The position numbers and the translations under genes were made by a program. Below are positions 21,701 to 35,162 of a stretch of 64,000 bases of DNA, in pieces. Positions within the stretch are counted from its first letter, which is position 1, and the number at the start of each line of letters is the position of its first letter. Below the pieces are notes generated by a model that was given only the letters and a program-made list of their open reading frames with translations, was not told where the DNA came from and did not search any database. This DNA is from Vitis vinifera (lineage: Eukaryota; Streptophyta; Magnoliopsida; Vitales; Vitaceae). The stretch is from assembly GCF_030704535.1 (NCBI RefSeq), contig NC_081807.1, positions 4,257,001-4,321,000 on the forward strand, read 5' to 3'.

Positions 21701-24700
21701 GTGCTGATGCATGAGTTTAGAACAAATAAGGTGGTTCGTTGCATTTGCATAATCATTAAATACAAAAACAAGAACCTTGAATGTGAGAGAGAGATCTTTA
21801 AATAAAAAAACGAAACCTTGAGAGAGAAAGAGGGGGGAAATCCTACCTAAATGGTGCCTACAAGTCAACTATTCACAGAGGTGGCATTATGAAAATCACC
21901 CAGTCAATGAACCTTTAATAAAAATGATGCCTATCCATTTGCCCAGACAGTCAACCTTTAAAGGATTTAGAGATGGGTGAATCGTTGGGCTAAATGACTA
22001 GTCACATGGAGAGTCAGATAACTGTCAATCACAATATTGCTCATATATAAAGTTTCACTACAATAAGATCACTGCTTTGAATACCTTGACATATCAATCC
22101 TTTGCCACTGCCCAAAATCTAGGCTAGAGAGCACAATAACATGCTTCTTCCCACTGTCAGCAGCAAAATAAGCCAAATTCTTAGCAAATTCAACCATCAT
22201 CCCCTGTTTGGTTGACCATCCAAAACCTGAGTCAAAATTTCAAAATTCAAGGATAACAATACAACAAAGGAAGGATACAAACAAAACCATGACCCTATAT
22301 ATGCCATAACATACAGAACCAGAGTGACCCAGAAGCATCGTTAAATAGGAAAACCATTTATTGAAACGGTGTTATTGACAAGCATTATGTTATTAATGAA
22401 GGTCAAACAGTGCAGTCAAGGCCTCTTGTAAGAAATACCCATTACTTGCCCTATGTCCTAGTTGGGCAGTGCTAGTCAAGCAATAACAGGTGAACCCTTG
22501 GAAATGCCCAAAGAACAAAGCACTAGGTGCTTGTTAACTGCATCTGAAAAATATAAAGAACATACAACACTAAAACAATTAAAATCATTTAAGGTAAAAA
22601 AGTAACATGGACCAAAATCATTTGATCAACTTATTTTTTTTCTTTTCTTTGGATAAGACATCATATTTAAAAATACAAAGAAGAGACAAGTGGATAAAAG
22701 AAAAAATGGAAAACTGTAAAAAAGAAAAGAAAGAAAGGGGTATTCTTCAAAGACAAGACAGACATTCTTTGTAACTACCTATGTTTTACATTTCAATTCT
22801 AATTTGCAATAGCCAACTCTCACTCAAGTAACAGCAACCATTATAGCTTCCAGACACATTTTTGTCAGGTTTTTGCATTTATCACAATTTATTAACATGA
22901 AATATTAAATGATTCGACGTAATTGTTGCATCAGATTCTGGAGGGGAAAAGAACACCTTAAAATCATTGAAAATGTTCTAAAACTAAATAGTGGTAAATT
23001 ATTGAAGTGATACCTTAAGAACTGGAGATCTTTGTTGGACAAGTGTCAATTTATTAAGAGAAGAATCATAAGCTGCAAACCAGAAGTAAACTGTATCACT
23101 GTGCTTTTAAAACATTCACAAATAATAAGAACTCATACAATTTACAAGAAACAAATTAAGAAATAGTCAATTGCAGCAACACTAATATCTAGATTTATTA
23201 CTTATCATCTGAAGAACTCACGATTACACATTTTATCCACTGCATCAAAGCAAGGTCAGCCAACAAAAAAAATAAATAAATAAGAGAATTTAGGAACTTG
23301 AAAAGTATGATTATTTTCTATCCGAACTAGAAGTCTTCACAGACACTGGCAACAATGGCCAAAATAAATTTCCAATAATAATAGTAATCTCAGAAGTGTA
23401 AGAGGGGCACTCATGAATGTTCGTCTCAGGGCAGGAAGCACAAACAGTATGTAAATTGCATCCAAAAGCTAAGGCATACAACCTAGCTCTTGGAGAGCCA
23501 AAGCACAAGAATCCAATGGCCAAGATGTACATCATGTACCTTGGAGCATTTGACGGAGATTAGCTTGAAAAGCAACATAGAAAAGGCCCCAAATGCATTC
23601 CACTATCATTGAGCTGACGTAATATGAGAGGGCCAATAGGTTAGCACAAGGCCATGATATGTTCCACTTGAGGAAGTATTGATGGAGTCCCCTATTTGAG
23701 GTACCTTACATTGGGTTTCATCTAGGCATTCCATGACTTGCACCATGCCAAGTGGGTCGGCCTAAGTTGGCTCTTGCTTGTTAAACTTAAAGCATACCTG
23801 CATAAGATTATTTTTACACTACATGTTATTTTTTATCCTGCCTCATGTTGCTAGGCCAATTGGGCGAATCACTTGGAAGTTACTAAATGTTGCTAATTAT
23901 CAAGATGCCACATCCTTATCCCATCCAAGATATAAAACAAAAGTACATTTAAACTGTAAGAAGAATAGCCAAAGATCAGCAAGTTATTTTGGGTAAATTG
24001 TTGTCTAAAGATCCATAGGTATTGCTATTGTTTTTCCTGCAATATATTATTCCTTTCCTATGAAAGTTGACCCAAGATGTTGTACCAAGAAATCTGATAA
24101 ATTCCATAATAGGCCCTAGAAATCAGGTTGCCTAATTTAAAAGGATTGGTCAACCCTTCCATTGTATATATATTGTAAATCAGAATGCAATGGAATACAA
24201 GGGAGATCACCCCCCCTTTGTTTTCAACATGGTTTCACAGCAGGAAGTCTTAACACTTAAAATCCATAGAGCCTTCATTGCTCAGTCATAAACAGCCCTC
24301 ATTGTTGCCACTTGTTCACTTGTTTTTTTTCCCCAAACCAGCCTTAATTGTTGGTAACTTCGTTCCCCATTATAATTCCCTTGAGATTGAAACTGGTCAA
24401 GGCATAGCCTCCATCACTCCTTTGCCCTTGAAAAATGTGTTACATGTTCCAAACATGTCTTTTAATCTCTTGTCTGTTAGTAAGACTGCTAAAGACTTCA
24501 ATTGTTGCATAACATTCACCCCTTCTCATTGCATTTTTTCAGGACCAAATAAAAAGGAGGATGATTAGGCATGGTGAGAGGAAAGTTGGACTCTACTACC
24601 TCAATACACATTGAAAGATTGGTGATCCTATTCCACAAGCTCTTGTTACCACCAATAACCTCCCAAAAGTTGATCAAATATGGCTATGGAACAAACGGTT

Positions 24701-27700
24701 GGGACACCCACCCCACTTTTTCTTGGAAAAGATGTTTCTCACATTGTTTGGCAAAACTAAATCCTATGATTTTTATTTCAAGGTTTGTGAATTTACAAAA
24801 CACCATGGTGTACCTTTTCCAATAAGAAATGAAAAAAAGCAAAAAAAGAAAAAAAAAAAAGAGCATTCTCCTTTTAGTTTAATACACATGCATGCCCAAA
24901 TATTTTTAGGTAGATGGTTTGTTATTTTCATTAATGACTACACTCATACTACTTGGGTATATTTCCTAAAATCCAAATCAGAAGTTAATTCCATTTTTGC
25001 AATATTCCACAAATTGGTTTGTACCCAATTTTGTACCAAAATCCATACCTTAAGTTCAGATAATGGAAGGTCTATCAATAAAAAAAAAGTTCACATAATG
25101 GAAGGGAATATTCATGATCTAGTCACCTATCTCCAAAATGAAGATATTGTGCATCAACCTTCATGTGAGATACCCCACAACAAAATAGGGTAGCAGAGAG
25201 AAAAAATAAACATCTCTTGGAAGTTGTTAGGTCTTTACTTTTTCAAATGCATCTTCCAAAATCATATTAAGGGGAAGCCATTTTGACTACCACATTCCTA
25301 ATAAATAAAATGCCTTCACAAGTCCTTGACTTCAATTCCCTCATAGATGTACTCCCAAAGTCTTTTCCTAACTTTAAGGGTATTGGAACTCTTCCTCCAA
25401 AAATATTTGGGTGTACTTCTTTTATTCACATTCCTAAACAATCTAGATATAAACTTAACCCAAGAGCTCTTAGGTGTGTCTTTCTTGGATATTCCTTCAC
25501 TCAACAAAGGAGAGATTGGTTGTTAGCCAATAAATTTTTCCTATGTCAAATTCATGAGGAGTCAATTGACCACATCCTATTGCATTGTGTCAAGGTAAGA
25601 GTGTGTTGTGGAAACTTTTGTTCTCTCTTTTCGAGGTTTATTGGATGATTCCTTCTTCCATAAGAGAGATTATGTTAGGTCCACATGACTCTTTTGTCAG
25701 AAGACAACAGAAAAAGTTTGAGGAGCAACTCATTTATGTCTTTTATGGACAATATGGAAGGAGAGAGATAGAAGATCGTTTGAGAACGAGGAGTTATCTT
25801 ATCAAAGGCTGAAAATCTTGTTTTTGGGTAACTTGTTATATAGGACCAAGTTATTTGTCTTTATTTGATTTCATTGATTGGTTGGATTCAGTTTGAGGGA
25901 GGGAGTGATTTTTTGTTTTCCCTTTCCCCCTTTTTAGCACTTTTTGACAATTGTTGTATACATCGTATGTACTTCAGTGTGCCCCTTTTTGGTGCTTTTC
26001 AATATCATTTTTATTTACCTATCAAAAAAAAAAAAAAAAATTAAGACTTAAACCTAAAGCAAGTCAAAGCCTAAATTAAATTCAAGCCATTTAAAATCAA
26101 GCCTCTTCAAGCCTTGATTAACAACTAGAAAAGGAAGAATCACAATACAAAATAAAGATTGTACCTACACCATTCTTCAAATGAATAAAAATTTGATTTG
26201 ATTATGCATAATTTTTCTTCATAAGAAATATGTGTACAACGTTATTATTACTAGAAATGATGAGGGGGAAATACAAAGACTAAAAACTTATCTATCCAAT
26301 GAATTTGATGTCAAAAATATAAGGAGTCTAAAGTATTTCCTTGGGATTGAAGTAGCACACTCAAAGGGAGGAATATTTATTTCCCAACCAAAATATATCA
26401 TAGATTTGCAAAGGGAGACAAGGATGCTAAGATGTAAACCAACAAAGACTCCAATTGAGTAGAATCATAAATTAAAAGGAAAAAATGGAGGATTATACGG
26501 TAGACCGTGGCCCCTATCAAAGATTAGTGGGGAAATTAACTTATTTATCTCACACCCAACCAGACATGGGGAAGCTATGGCTATGGTAAGCCAATTCATG
26601 CATTCACCACATGAATCTCATATAAGGGCAGTATACAGAATCCAGGCAAGGGAATCTTATTTCTAAACAATGAAAATATGGATTGAAAGCTTGAAGGGGA
26701 GTGTTAGAAGAATAGCCCAAAACTTAACAAAATATATTGGGCAGATTGTTGTATGAAGATCCATATGTATTGCTATTATTATTTTTGTTTTTTTTTGTAA
26801 AAGTTGATCCACAATTTTGTACCAAGAAATCTAGGTAAATTCCATACTATGACCCTAGAAGTCATGTTGCCTAATTTAAAGATATCTTATCAATTATTCT
26901 TTTGTATATCTATTGTAAATCAATTTACAATGCAATACAAGAGAGACCCTTTTTTCAACACAAACAATGGAAACCATCGTGAGACATGCTTGTTCTACCC
27001 AAACTAAAAGGTTACACGTCTAACCAAAAGAATTTTCCAGTAAATCGACAACGAACACTGCATGAAGTGGAGAGGTTTAGCTTTCACTAAGTTTGATTTA
27101 AAGTTGTTCTCATTGAAACAAACAGAGAGAAATGTTCAAAAACCCTCTGTTTGGTTCTTGAGAAGACTCGCCCTAAAACAAAATAAAACATCCTCGTCTT
27201 TCGATCACTTCATGCGAAACACCTGAAATTCAACCGAACTCAAAAATCAAGCCCTAGAAGGAGACTACAGTCTTGTTGGGGATAGCATTTAACTTCTGCA
27301 TTTACTAGTTACGGCACTTGCATTCACATTTTTCTTCGCTTAATCCATAAATTTCACAGCATCCAAACAGAACAGCAAAAGAAAACCAAGAGAGGGATTG
27401 AGAAGCTCACCTTCGAGAGGCAGAGCAACCTCGCCTCGTGGTATAGGGCCATATGCATCATTGCCAACACAAGGTAGCACATAAGGGTCATCCAAATAAC
27501 CTATTCTCTCCGCTCTCGTAGACGAGATCAAGAGGTCCACCGCCAACTGCCCTACATTTCCAATCGACAAAGCAGGCTGATCCAACACCAAAAACCATAA
27601 AACCAAATAAATATTTACTCAATCAAACTCCCCAACCCTCCATTCCGTTGCCGAGAAAACAAAATAAAATAATCCAAAAGTCCTCCTTCTACAACACATC

Positions 27701-27872
27701 AGTCCCAAAGCATTAAAAAAAATAAATCAAAGATTCAAAATTTCTACTTCTATTCTCTCGGGAATCAACGGAAAATGACAAACAAAGGAAGGATGAAGAA
27801 GGTTGAGAGAACCAGAACAAGAGTGGAGCAATCGTTGTTGAGGTGTTTGCCTTCTTCTACAATAAACTCCAT
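18731..27872 (-). CDS. PSMG2: Proteasome assembly chaperone 2 (PAC2/PSMG2), complete, 7 exons
   Basis: PAC2 pairs with PAC1 and helps order the alpha ring of the 20S proteasome core in cytosol and nucleus. Exons in transcript order: 27872-27813, 27576-27411, 23072-23014, 22203-22085, 21430-21190, 20210-20087, 18810-18731. All junctions are GT-AG and all phases fit, giving 282 residues, about the length I recall for the Arabidopsis homologue (281). The first exon encodes MEFIVEEGKHLNNDC; next come PALSIGNVGQLAVDLL and DDPYVLPCVGNDAYGP (exon 2), LTLVQQRSPVLK (exon 3), VIVLSSLDFGQWQRIDMS (exon 4), DGADDDCEKLGWK, an acidic stretch and YYPSLPFAALLSCFK (exon 5), KVTCLLCYCSEGDNIPDAFN (exon 6) and VYGPPPDMSLF (exon 7). 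The donors after exon 1 (GTTCTC) and exon 5 (GTTTTT) are weak. Intron 2 (4.3 kb) holds transposon debris. Conservation and clean splicing argue for a functional gene. Confidence 0.93.
23955..26960 (+). mobile_element. Decayed Copia LTR retrotransposon in PSMG2 intron 2
   Basis: Direct LTRs lie at 23955-24229 and 26702-26960, about 275 and 259 bp. Both start TGT(A/T)AGAAGAATAGCC and end TTTTCAACA or TTTTTCAACA, and they have clearly diverged. TGGTTTCACAGC follows the 5' LTR and resembles the initiator-Met tRNA primer site. A purine tract (GAAGGGGAG) precedes the 3' LTR. Flanks TAAAC and CAAAC are a near-perfect 5-bp target duplication. Broken coding pieces in order: a protease-proximal segment (LPLKNVLHVPNMSFNLLSV, about 24430), integrase (VIFINDYTHTTWVYF, about 24920), IFGCTSFIHI (about 25400) and reverse transcriptase C-terminal part (KYFLGIEVAHSKGGIFISQ, about 26330). 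Frameshifts, stops and deletions make it dead. It is antisense to the host gene. Confidence 0.88.
25505..26042 (+). mobile_element. 5'-truncated LINE tail inside the Copia element
   Basis: After the Copia text YKLNPRALRCVFLGYS the sequence changes to a zinc-binding LINE reverse-transcriptase tail (FFLCQIHEESIDHILLHC, the C-x2-C...H-x3-4-C pattern of zf-RVT) and ends with an A run at about 26024-26041. The left boundary is approximate. It inserted after the Copia element, since it breaks that element's coding order. Confidence 0.7.
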
Positions 27873-29206
27873 TGCAGCATTCAGATTATTCAGAAAGCTC
27901 TTTGTTCGCTATTTTGGAGCCGGAGAATTGGAGAACAAGAAACCCAAAGCCACTGTCGCGAACCGCTGGGACCGACTGCTTTTGCTTGTAAAAGGATCCA
28001 TTCAACAGCCACTCGGGGCATACCCGACATCATCTAATGGATCTTCCAAAACGGGTCATACCCCTAATGGATCTTCCAAAGGCGGCAACCCGCATCCGGA
28101 TTGTGGAAGAGAAATTCTGATGTTGATATAGTAAGATTGAGATTGAAAATACCTTATAATGAGAAAATTGATTTTTTTTTAACAATATTAATTATTATGA
28201 GTCATCTACTTTTATTTTAGTAGGATGTTAAGAAAAACAAAAATATTATACTACATTATTGATAACTTTGATTAGTTTAAAATTTTTAAAATTCATAAAA
28301 TTTATGTTGATAAAATAGAATTCCAAAATTTTGACTTGTTATATTAAGTATTCTCATTTATCTCCATATCTTTTTAAGTTAAATTTTTATGTCATATTAA
28401 TTATTATATGTTTTTATTTTAATTCAATGTTTAAATATTGAAATATTTTGTAAAATCGAGGTTTAGTTAATCTCAATTGTGATAATAATAAAATAAGGTT
28501 TGAAACTAATAATTTATCAAAAATGTATTTGGACGTATAATATGATTTTCAAAGTAAGAAATACAAAGATAAGTTAAATTAAAAGAAAATTTTAAAAAAT
28601 GAGAAGAAATAAAAAAAAATTAAAACTTATTTTCTATGATCTCTTTTATATGATTGTTAAGTGCATCAAGATTATGTATTTCATTTTTACCTAAATATTT
28701 AAAATCATTTAGATTCCAAAATATTTTCATTTTTTTTATAAATAAGATGATTTTATGTTTTTTATTAAAATGTTAAATCTAATTCTTCCTAAACTTGTTT
28801 TAAAAAGTTTATGAAGTTGAATATAAGTGGCTAAAGGTTTCAAATCTCAAAGCAAAGTCTTTTTATGCATTTGATAGTATAACTAGTTAAGATAAGGAAG
28901 ATCCGATTGAGTTCAATCAGTTGAAATGCACTTGCATGTCTCTCTCCCAATAGCATGCATTTGATTGATCGAGGTTTAACCTCAATGGATTGAAGATTAA
29001 TTATACCAAATGGGCAATGGTAACCTTAATGGCTAGTAGTTAGTCGATTGATTGAACTCATACTATGTCTAAAAGCTAGTTTGTGCTTCTAGTTTCTATT
29101 TAAATGCTTCAAATATATCGTTTTGTATGAAGGAAGAGTTTTAAATCATTCTTAAATATTATTTAAACCATGTGAGAGTATTTTTAGAGTACACTTACTC
29201 TCAAAC
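27873..29206. other. 5' flank of PSMG2 and spacer
   Basis: The first few hundred bases upstream of the PSMG2 start codon are richer in GC and should contain its promoter. They hold a small direct repeat, CTAATGGATCTTCCAAA, at about 28034 and 28063. Beyond 28140 the sequence is AT-rich with no gene seen. Confidence 0.5.
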
Positions 29207-29209
29207 TTA

Positions 29210-29487
29210 GGTGGTGTTTGTTTTTTTACTTAATTTTAAATAGAACTTTAATATTTAATAGTATTAAGTATTAGGTTGTTTGTTTTTATAATATTTTATT
29301 TATTTTAAGCATTAAAAAATTAAAAAAAATCAATATGTTATTTTTTTCATTTAGAAAAAGTCAAATATTTTGACTTTTTCTATTCAGTAAAAAATTTATA
29401 ATAAATTATAAAAAAAATAGAAAAATAAACAACTTAAAGTCTGAAAACAATTACTTTCAACAAAAAGATAAAAAGACAAATACCTTC
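29210..29487 (+). mobile_element. Tourist-like MITE, copy 2
   Basis: Begins GGTGGTGTTTGTTTTTTTAC and ends GACAAATACCTTC, flanked by TTA at 29207-29209 and 29488-29490. The left 35 bp (…ACTTAATTTTAAATAGAA) is nearly identical to copy 3 and to the reverse complement of the right end of copy 1. Confidence 0.8.
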
Positions 29488-29490
29488 TTA

Positions 29491-32400
29491 CACTTCATCT
29501 TAATGCACCATTCAAATCCTAATTTTTTTTTTAATATTCTATGGAACCAAATTGTAAATTAGATTTATTCTTATAAAATATTTTATTGTATATCTTTTGA
29601 GGTGGGTTTAAGTGTAGGGTATTATTTGAGAGGGAAAAATCTAAATGTAGGAGATCACTTAAGATTTGTAAAGCATAGAATATCATTTGGAGAGTTGAAT
29701 GGTGCGTTTTTATTATTTTAAATTAATAAATATAATATAAATTTAAATTTAAATTTCATTATACTTATTTTATTTGAATAAAACATGGTACAATTTCAAA
29801 AATAAAAATAAAAATACATACTCTTACTTATCTTCAATATCTAACTTCTATCTCATCATTGGTCTTTTCTAAAATTATAGCTTAAATTAATTATTTAAAA
29901 AAATTAAAGAAAAAAAAAAAGGGAGACATGTAATGAAAGCCTGTCCAAGACGGATCTCACACCTACGCGTGTCCTATTGTAAAGCGTATTGTGAGGTCAA
30001 GGACGAAAATTTCGATAATCACGGATATATCGGTACTTCGATTTTACGGATATATCGGAGATATATCGGCGGATATTTTGGAAAAAAATATCGGTAGACT
30101 CAAAATTGTTAAAAACTCATGGAAATGCAAGGAAAATCTCATAATAATATAATTAGAAGTATAATAGACATTTTAAAGTTGTTTTATTGAAAAAATTGAT
30201 ATACATATGATATAATTTACGATATTAGATGTAATTATATTATGTCGATCTATAAGAAATGTTAATTTTGTAATTGTTCTCATTATAAAGTTACATAAAA
30301 TACTTCATTTTATTAAATATCAATAATTTGTACACATTACATTGCAATGTCCCTTTAGTACCAAAACGAGGATCGATGTGGTTCAATGGAATTGATAGAT
30401 GAAGGAACCTCGTCTTGCTGTTGGAGACAATATTGGTCCCAACTCAATAAGCCTCGATTATATTGGTTAAAAATTCTAACATGTCATGCATATATATATA
30501 TACATTGATTATTAAATTACATCAAATATTATTCAATAATAATATTGTGATATTTGATTATAATATGTTTAATTTTAAAATATATTTAATATTAAAATTA
30601 TGATATATTTAATTTAATTGTATTAAATGATAATAAATATATAATTTTTTAATATTTAATTAATAATATATTAATGATATTAAAAACTTATTGCTACCTA
30701 ATTAAATGAAAAAATTTTATTTACTTATAAAATAATTATAATTAATTCGTAATTTAAAGGATTGTTTTAATATTTTGTGTATATGAACACTTTTAATATA
30801 TATATGGTGTCCTCCCCAACCTTTTGTATGAAGACTGCTTAAGTGACCCTACTTTATTACTATTATTAATTTGAAAACGATAGGAAGATGACCATTTATT
30901 TAAATGAAATCTATCCAAAATAATTTTTTGTTAAAAGACTTGAAAAATACTAAGAAAAGAAAAACCTGTTGAAAAAAATAATTTCCTTATATTTGGTTTC
31001 ATAGTAAAAAATATGAAAACAAATAAATTTAAATTAAAATTAGTTAAAATTTAATATATTTTAAAATTATTTAATCTTTATCTAAAAAATAAAAATAAAT
31101 AAAATGCATTTGTAATATGTAAAAACAATTTATTAATTTTAAATTTAATTTTTATTTTTGGACTTTTCTCTTCATTTTTTTTCCCTTTCATCTTCCTTCA
31201 AATTTTCAGAAAATCAAAGTCATTAAGGAGCATATATATCGAATTCAAATCTTACAAGTTTAAGTTTTTTAAAAAGTTATTAGTTCAACATGACATCGGA
31301 TTTTGATTTGATAAAAGGTTACGGGTGGATCCCCTCTCTGCAATTTGTGTTTGACTTTGTCTTTCCAACTGGTGTCCTAAGCTTTTAAAACTTTTAGGAA
31401 AGTTGTTAGGTTAACAAGCATTAATGTTATGAAAGTAGGATAAGCAAAGAAAAAATGAAAGTGTAGAACCAGACCAAAATTATGATTACATTTCAAGCTG
31501 AGAGTTTGCAGAGTTTAGGATATAGTCGATATGCAAGTGTAGAATCCAGTGTCCTAACTGTGTGAGGTTTGTAGAGCATTTTAGGTCCACTAATCCAATT
31601 GGCTACCTGCTTGAGATTGAAAAAGGGAGCAAGGTCAATTTGTCACCATGCATTCAAGCTTGTGATCTCCAGGCCCTGGAGAGGCTATGTCTAGAAAATT
31701 ACAGAGACTACTGAGATTCTTCGCCATGTGGCCACAAGGCTGCAAATCCATTACCATTATTGTATTTCATGTCCCATGGACTCTTTCCCCTCTCCAGCTC
31801 TCATCCATGCATCCCATAGAAAAAGGCCAAGTGTGCAGCACAGGGTTAGACTTACAAGAGTCTAGAGAGAGGTGTTTGATTGGTTTAATTTGTTAGTCCC
31901 CAGGACCAGTGCTACCCGCCCTGCTTGTCTCCTCCCAACTGTTGGCTTCTCAGCCATGGCCCCATTGTCACTTCTATACCCATCTGTACAGCACTAAATA
32001 TATATAGCAGCTTGGCAGCCAGGAGAAGATTGGTGGAGGGGCTGATGAGTATGGGCCAGTTTCACCACAGATGAAAGCCATGTGTACAGCACTAGCAGTG
32101 GTCTGCCATTAACTCCCTTCATCTTCTTTGTCTGAATCTGGTATCAACAAGGTTGCAAAAAATCATCCCACTCCTGGCCCCATCAACCTTGAAGAATGGT
32201 GCAGGACACTGCTGGTCTCCCCCCCAGTCTCCATCATATGGCAATCAATATATGAAATATTAGTTAAACAAATCGATTTTCCCAGTCAAAAAATGAAATG
32301 AAAAAAAACAAATAGGTTTGGTTTAAGACTGCAAAGAGAATGTGGACTCCTTGTCTGTCTGCCAACAGGCAACTACAGCATACAGCAAAAACATTTTTAA

Positions 32401-35160
32401 TTAATTTTTATATTTTTCACAATAAAATAGGAAAAAATATATATTTTCTCTTTTCTTATTATTTCAAAATCAAGCCCTAAAGAATCATAAAACCTCACGA
32501 CGTGACAGCCTCAATCCATTTCCTTTTGCTTATGCAAGCATCAAATCTTAGACATGATCTCTAAATAAAGTATGGTTTAAGAGTTGTGCTTAGTGGGATA
32601 GGAACGTGTTTGTTGGATAGCAGACAAGTATTAAGACTTAGATTCGAAAGAGAAGTGGGATATTGGTATTGCCATTTGGTACAACTTTAGTAACTCCAAA
32701 TCTCTACGCTAACAAGCCACATTTGCATGCAGCCAAGTGTCCATAGCACACCATATATATAGTAAACTATGTGCAGGGTTCAACGGTTTTAGGTATGAAA
32801 TATGAGTCGAATCACTTTATGCCCTAGACACGTTAGCTTCATTTTTTGAATTTCCTACTTTTATTTGTGGGTGTTGCTCCAAGTGTTGATCCCTCCACTG
32901 GTTACGTATTTTAATATGGAAAGATACTACGAAACAAAATATTTACGATCTTCGAAATCAAATTTTATAACATTTTTATGAAAATTTGAACTCCAAATCA
33001 TCGACTCTAAATCTACTAGGTTTAGGTTGAATCACATCCTAAATCTACTAGGTTTAATTTACTTTTAAGTTTAGGGTATGGAACTTAATTTGACGGTCCA
33101 AAGATGAATAAAAAGTCGGTATAAGCGTTTTCTTTTTCACATTTTAATTTTTATTAAAAAAAAAAAAGCTTCATATGATAGCATTTTAAAAACAAATTTT
33201 AGAAAACAACTCTTAAAAATAATTTTCACTTATTTTATAAATAAAATTATATTTGATAATTCAAATATAAAAAACAATTTTCTCAACTTATAAATTTTTC
33301 ATAAAAGTTTTCTATATTTATCTACAATATAAAAATTTTCAAAGAATTTTTAATATTTGTTGTTTATAAAAACCCCTCAAATTTATTTTAAAAACAACCT
33401 GTTTTTATAATAAATTCTCAATAAATTATTTCTTTTAAAATTTTAATAAATGTATTTTCTGAGTTTGAACATTGCCTCAATCTTTTAGGATAAAATAAAA
33501 CAAAATAAATAGAAAAAATGGGAGAAAAAAATAATATTAGCAAACCATTACATGCAGTGCACGTCCTCATGGTACAAAGTCAACAGTTTTGTACATTAAA
33601 GTGGTTCATCATTCAAAGAATCAGACAAAAAGGACTTATTCCTTACCTACCAGCAACAGTTTTATATTTACAAGATAACATATGGTTGTTTCTGATCTTG
33701 GGGCAATGATTTCTTATTTGATTACTAAATAGGTGTAATATATATACTAATCTTAATTAAATTAATATTGGTGACACCATGAGTATGTTGTGCTTCAATC
33801 ATGCATTGGTGACACCATGAGTATGTTGTGCTTCAATCATGCTCATTTGGTGGCTAAATCAGCTAAGGAAATATCTTCTAAGATCACAAAAAACTATATA
33901 TTAACTAGATGGATCTACTTGTTTCAATAGTTTATGATATCATCCATTGAAGTTGCTGCACTCCATCAATTCAACCAATTGACTTCCTCTTCTCCTTGTC
34001 TCTTTCATTTCAATGGCTGATGAAACCCTCCATTGGTTGGATCTTTGAATTTGTAATTTCATTTATTTTCTTGGACGAATTTAAATCATTATTTTCAAGT
34101 TGATATAGTTTGAAATAATTCAATTTCTAGTTTCTGCTTGGGTTAAACATGGTTTGTCTTTAATTTCATAATTTAATGTATTTGATATTTTGTTTTTTTA
34201 TTTATATTTAAAATCAAACCATTTTATTATTAAAATTGTTAAATGATGCACTTTTTTTTTTCTCGTGTTTATTTTTATTAATACAAATTTTAAGTATCCA
34301 CGTTTGACCTAAAATATGATGATTATGTAGGGACTCGTATTTGTAATGAATATGTACCTATCAACACTATGTCACCTAATCAAGCATGATAAAATTGACA
34401 TGCATCTACGTTTCATGTCCAGATTCGTTCAATGTGTCGACCACATATTACCAAGCATAACCAATTTACATACATATTACATTTTCATTTTTATCTCGCC
34501 AAGTAGCATGTCATGCCCTCACATATCAATGAATTTAGTTCATCTACTATTGACATTAACGGCCACTACCTAGTGCAAGGTCATACTCCCTACTTAGAGC
34601 AAACCATATCCTCCCTTCCTCCCATCAATCAATGCTCATAATAGGAGTTATAAAAACGAAGCCAATAATGAATGAGATAAGCGCTCTTCGCACTTGCTAG
34701 TGTCTTTTTTTTTTCTCGTGATTGATTTCTTGATTTGATCATTAAGGGATAGTTTCCGATTTTTTCTTAATGTCACAAAAGGTAAATTTCATTGGGCACA
34801 ACAAATAACCCTAAAGTAAGGGTTTGGTTATCGTTAGACACCTGAACCTGATTAATCAATATTATCTCGATAGACAAAAACCGACTTTGGGATATCTTCT
34901 AGTTTTTAGGTTTAATTGTGAGCTGTATTAAAAAAATTTTAATATAAAAGAGAACTTTTAATCCAAGTAAATGACAGTATTTTTCTACTTTCTTTATCGG
35001 AAATATAGAATAAATAAATAAACCTACGTAAATGGAAAGTTACCAATCAGGACTGCCAAGTGTCAGTCTTCTTCTATTATTGCACCCAGGTGACATTTGG
35101 GGCTATGACCTCATTCATGCGAACGTGTCAGTCCAGTAATCGTCTGAAGCATAAACCCCT
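29491..35160. other. AT-rich spacer
   Basis: No supported gene. Points inside: a cluster of ATATATCGG words at about 30023-30075, a GC-richer stretch at about 31500-32250 without a recognisable ORF, and an exact 38-bp tandem duplication at 33767-33842. Confidence 0.55.
33767..33842 (+). repeat. Exact 38-bp direct tandem duplication
   Basis: The unit starting ATTGGTGACACCATGAGTAT occurs at 33767-33804 and again, identically, at 33805-33842. Identity suggests a recent slippage or repair event. Confidence 0.9.
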
Positions 35161-35162
35161 CC

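Noticed and set aside
27775..28131. 118-codon plus-strand ORF
   Set aside because: It runs antisense through PSMG2 exon 1 and its promoter; the exon 1 reading on the minus strand is supported by protein similarity and splicing phase.
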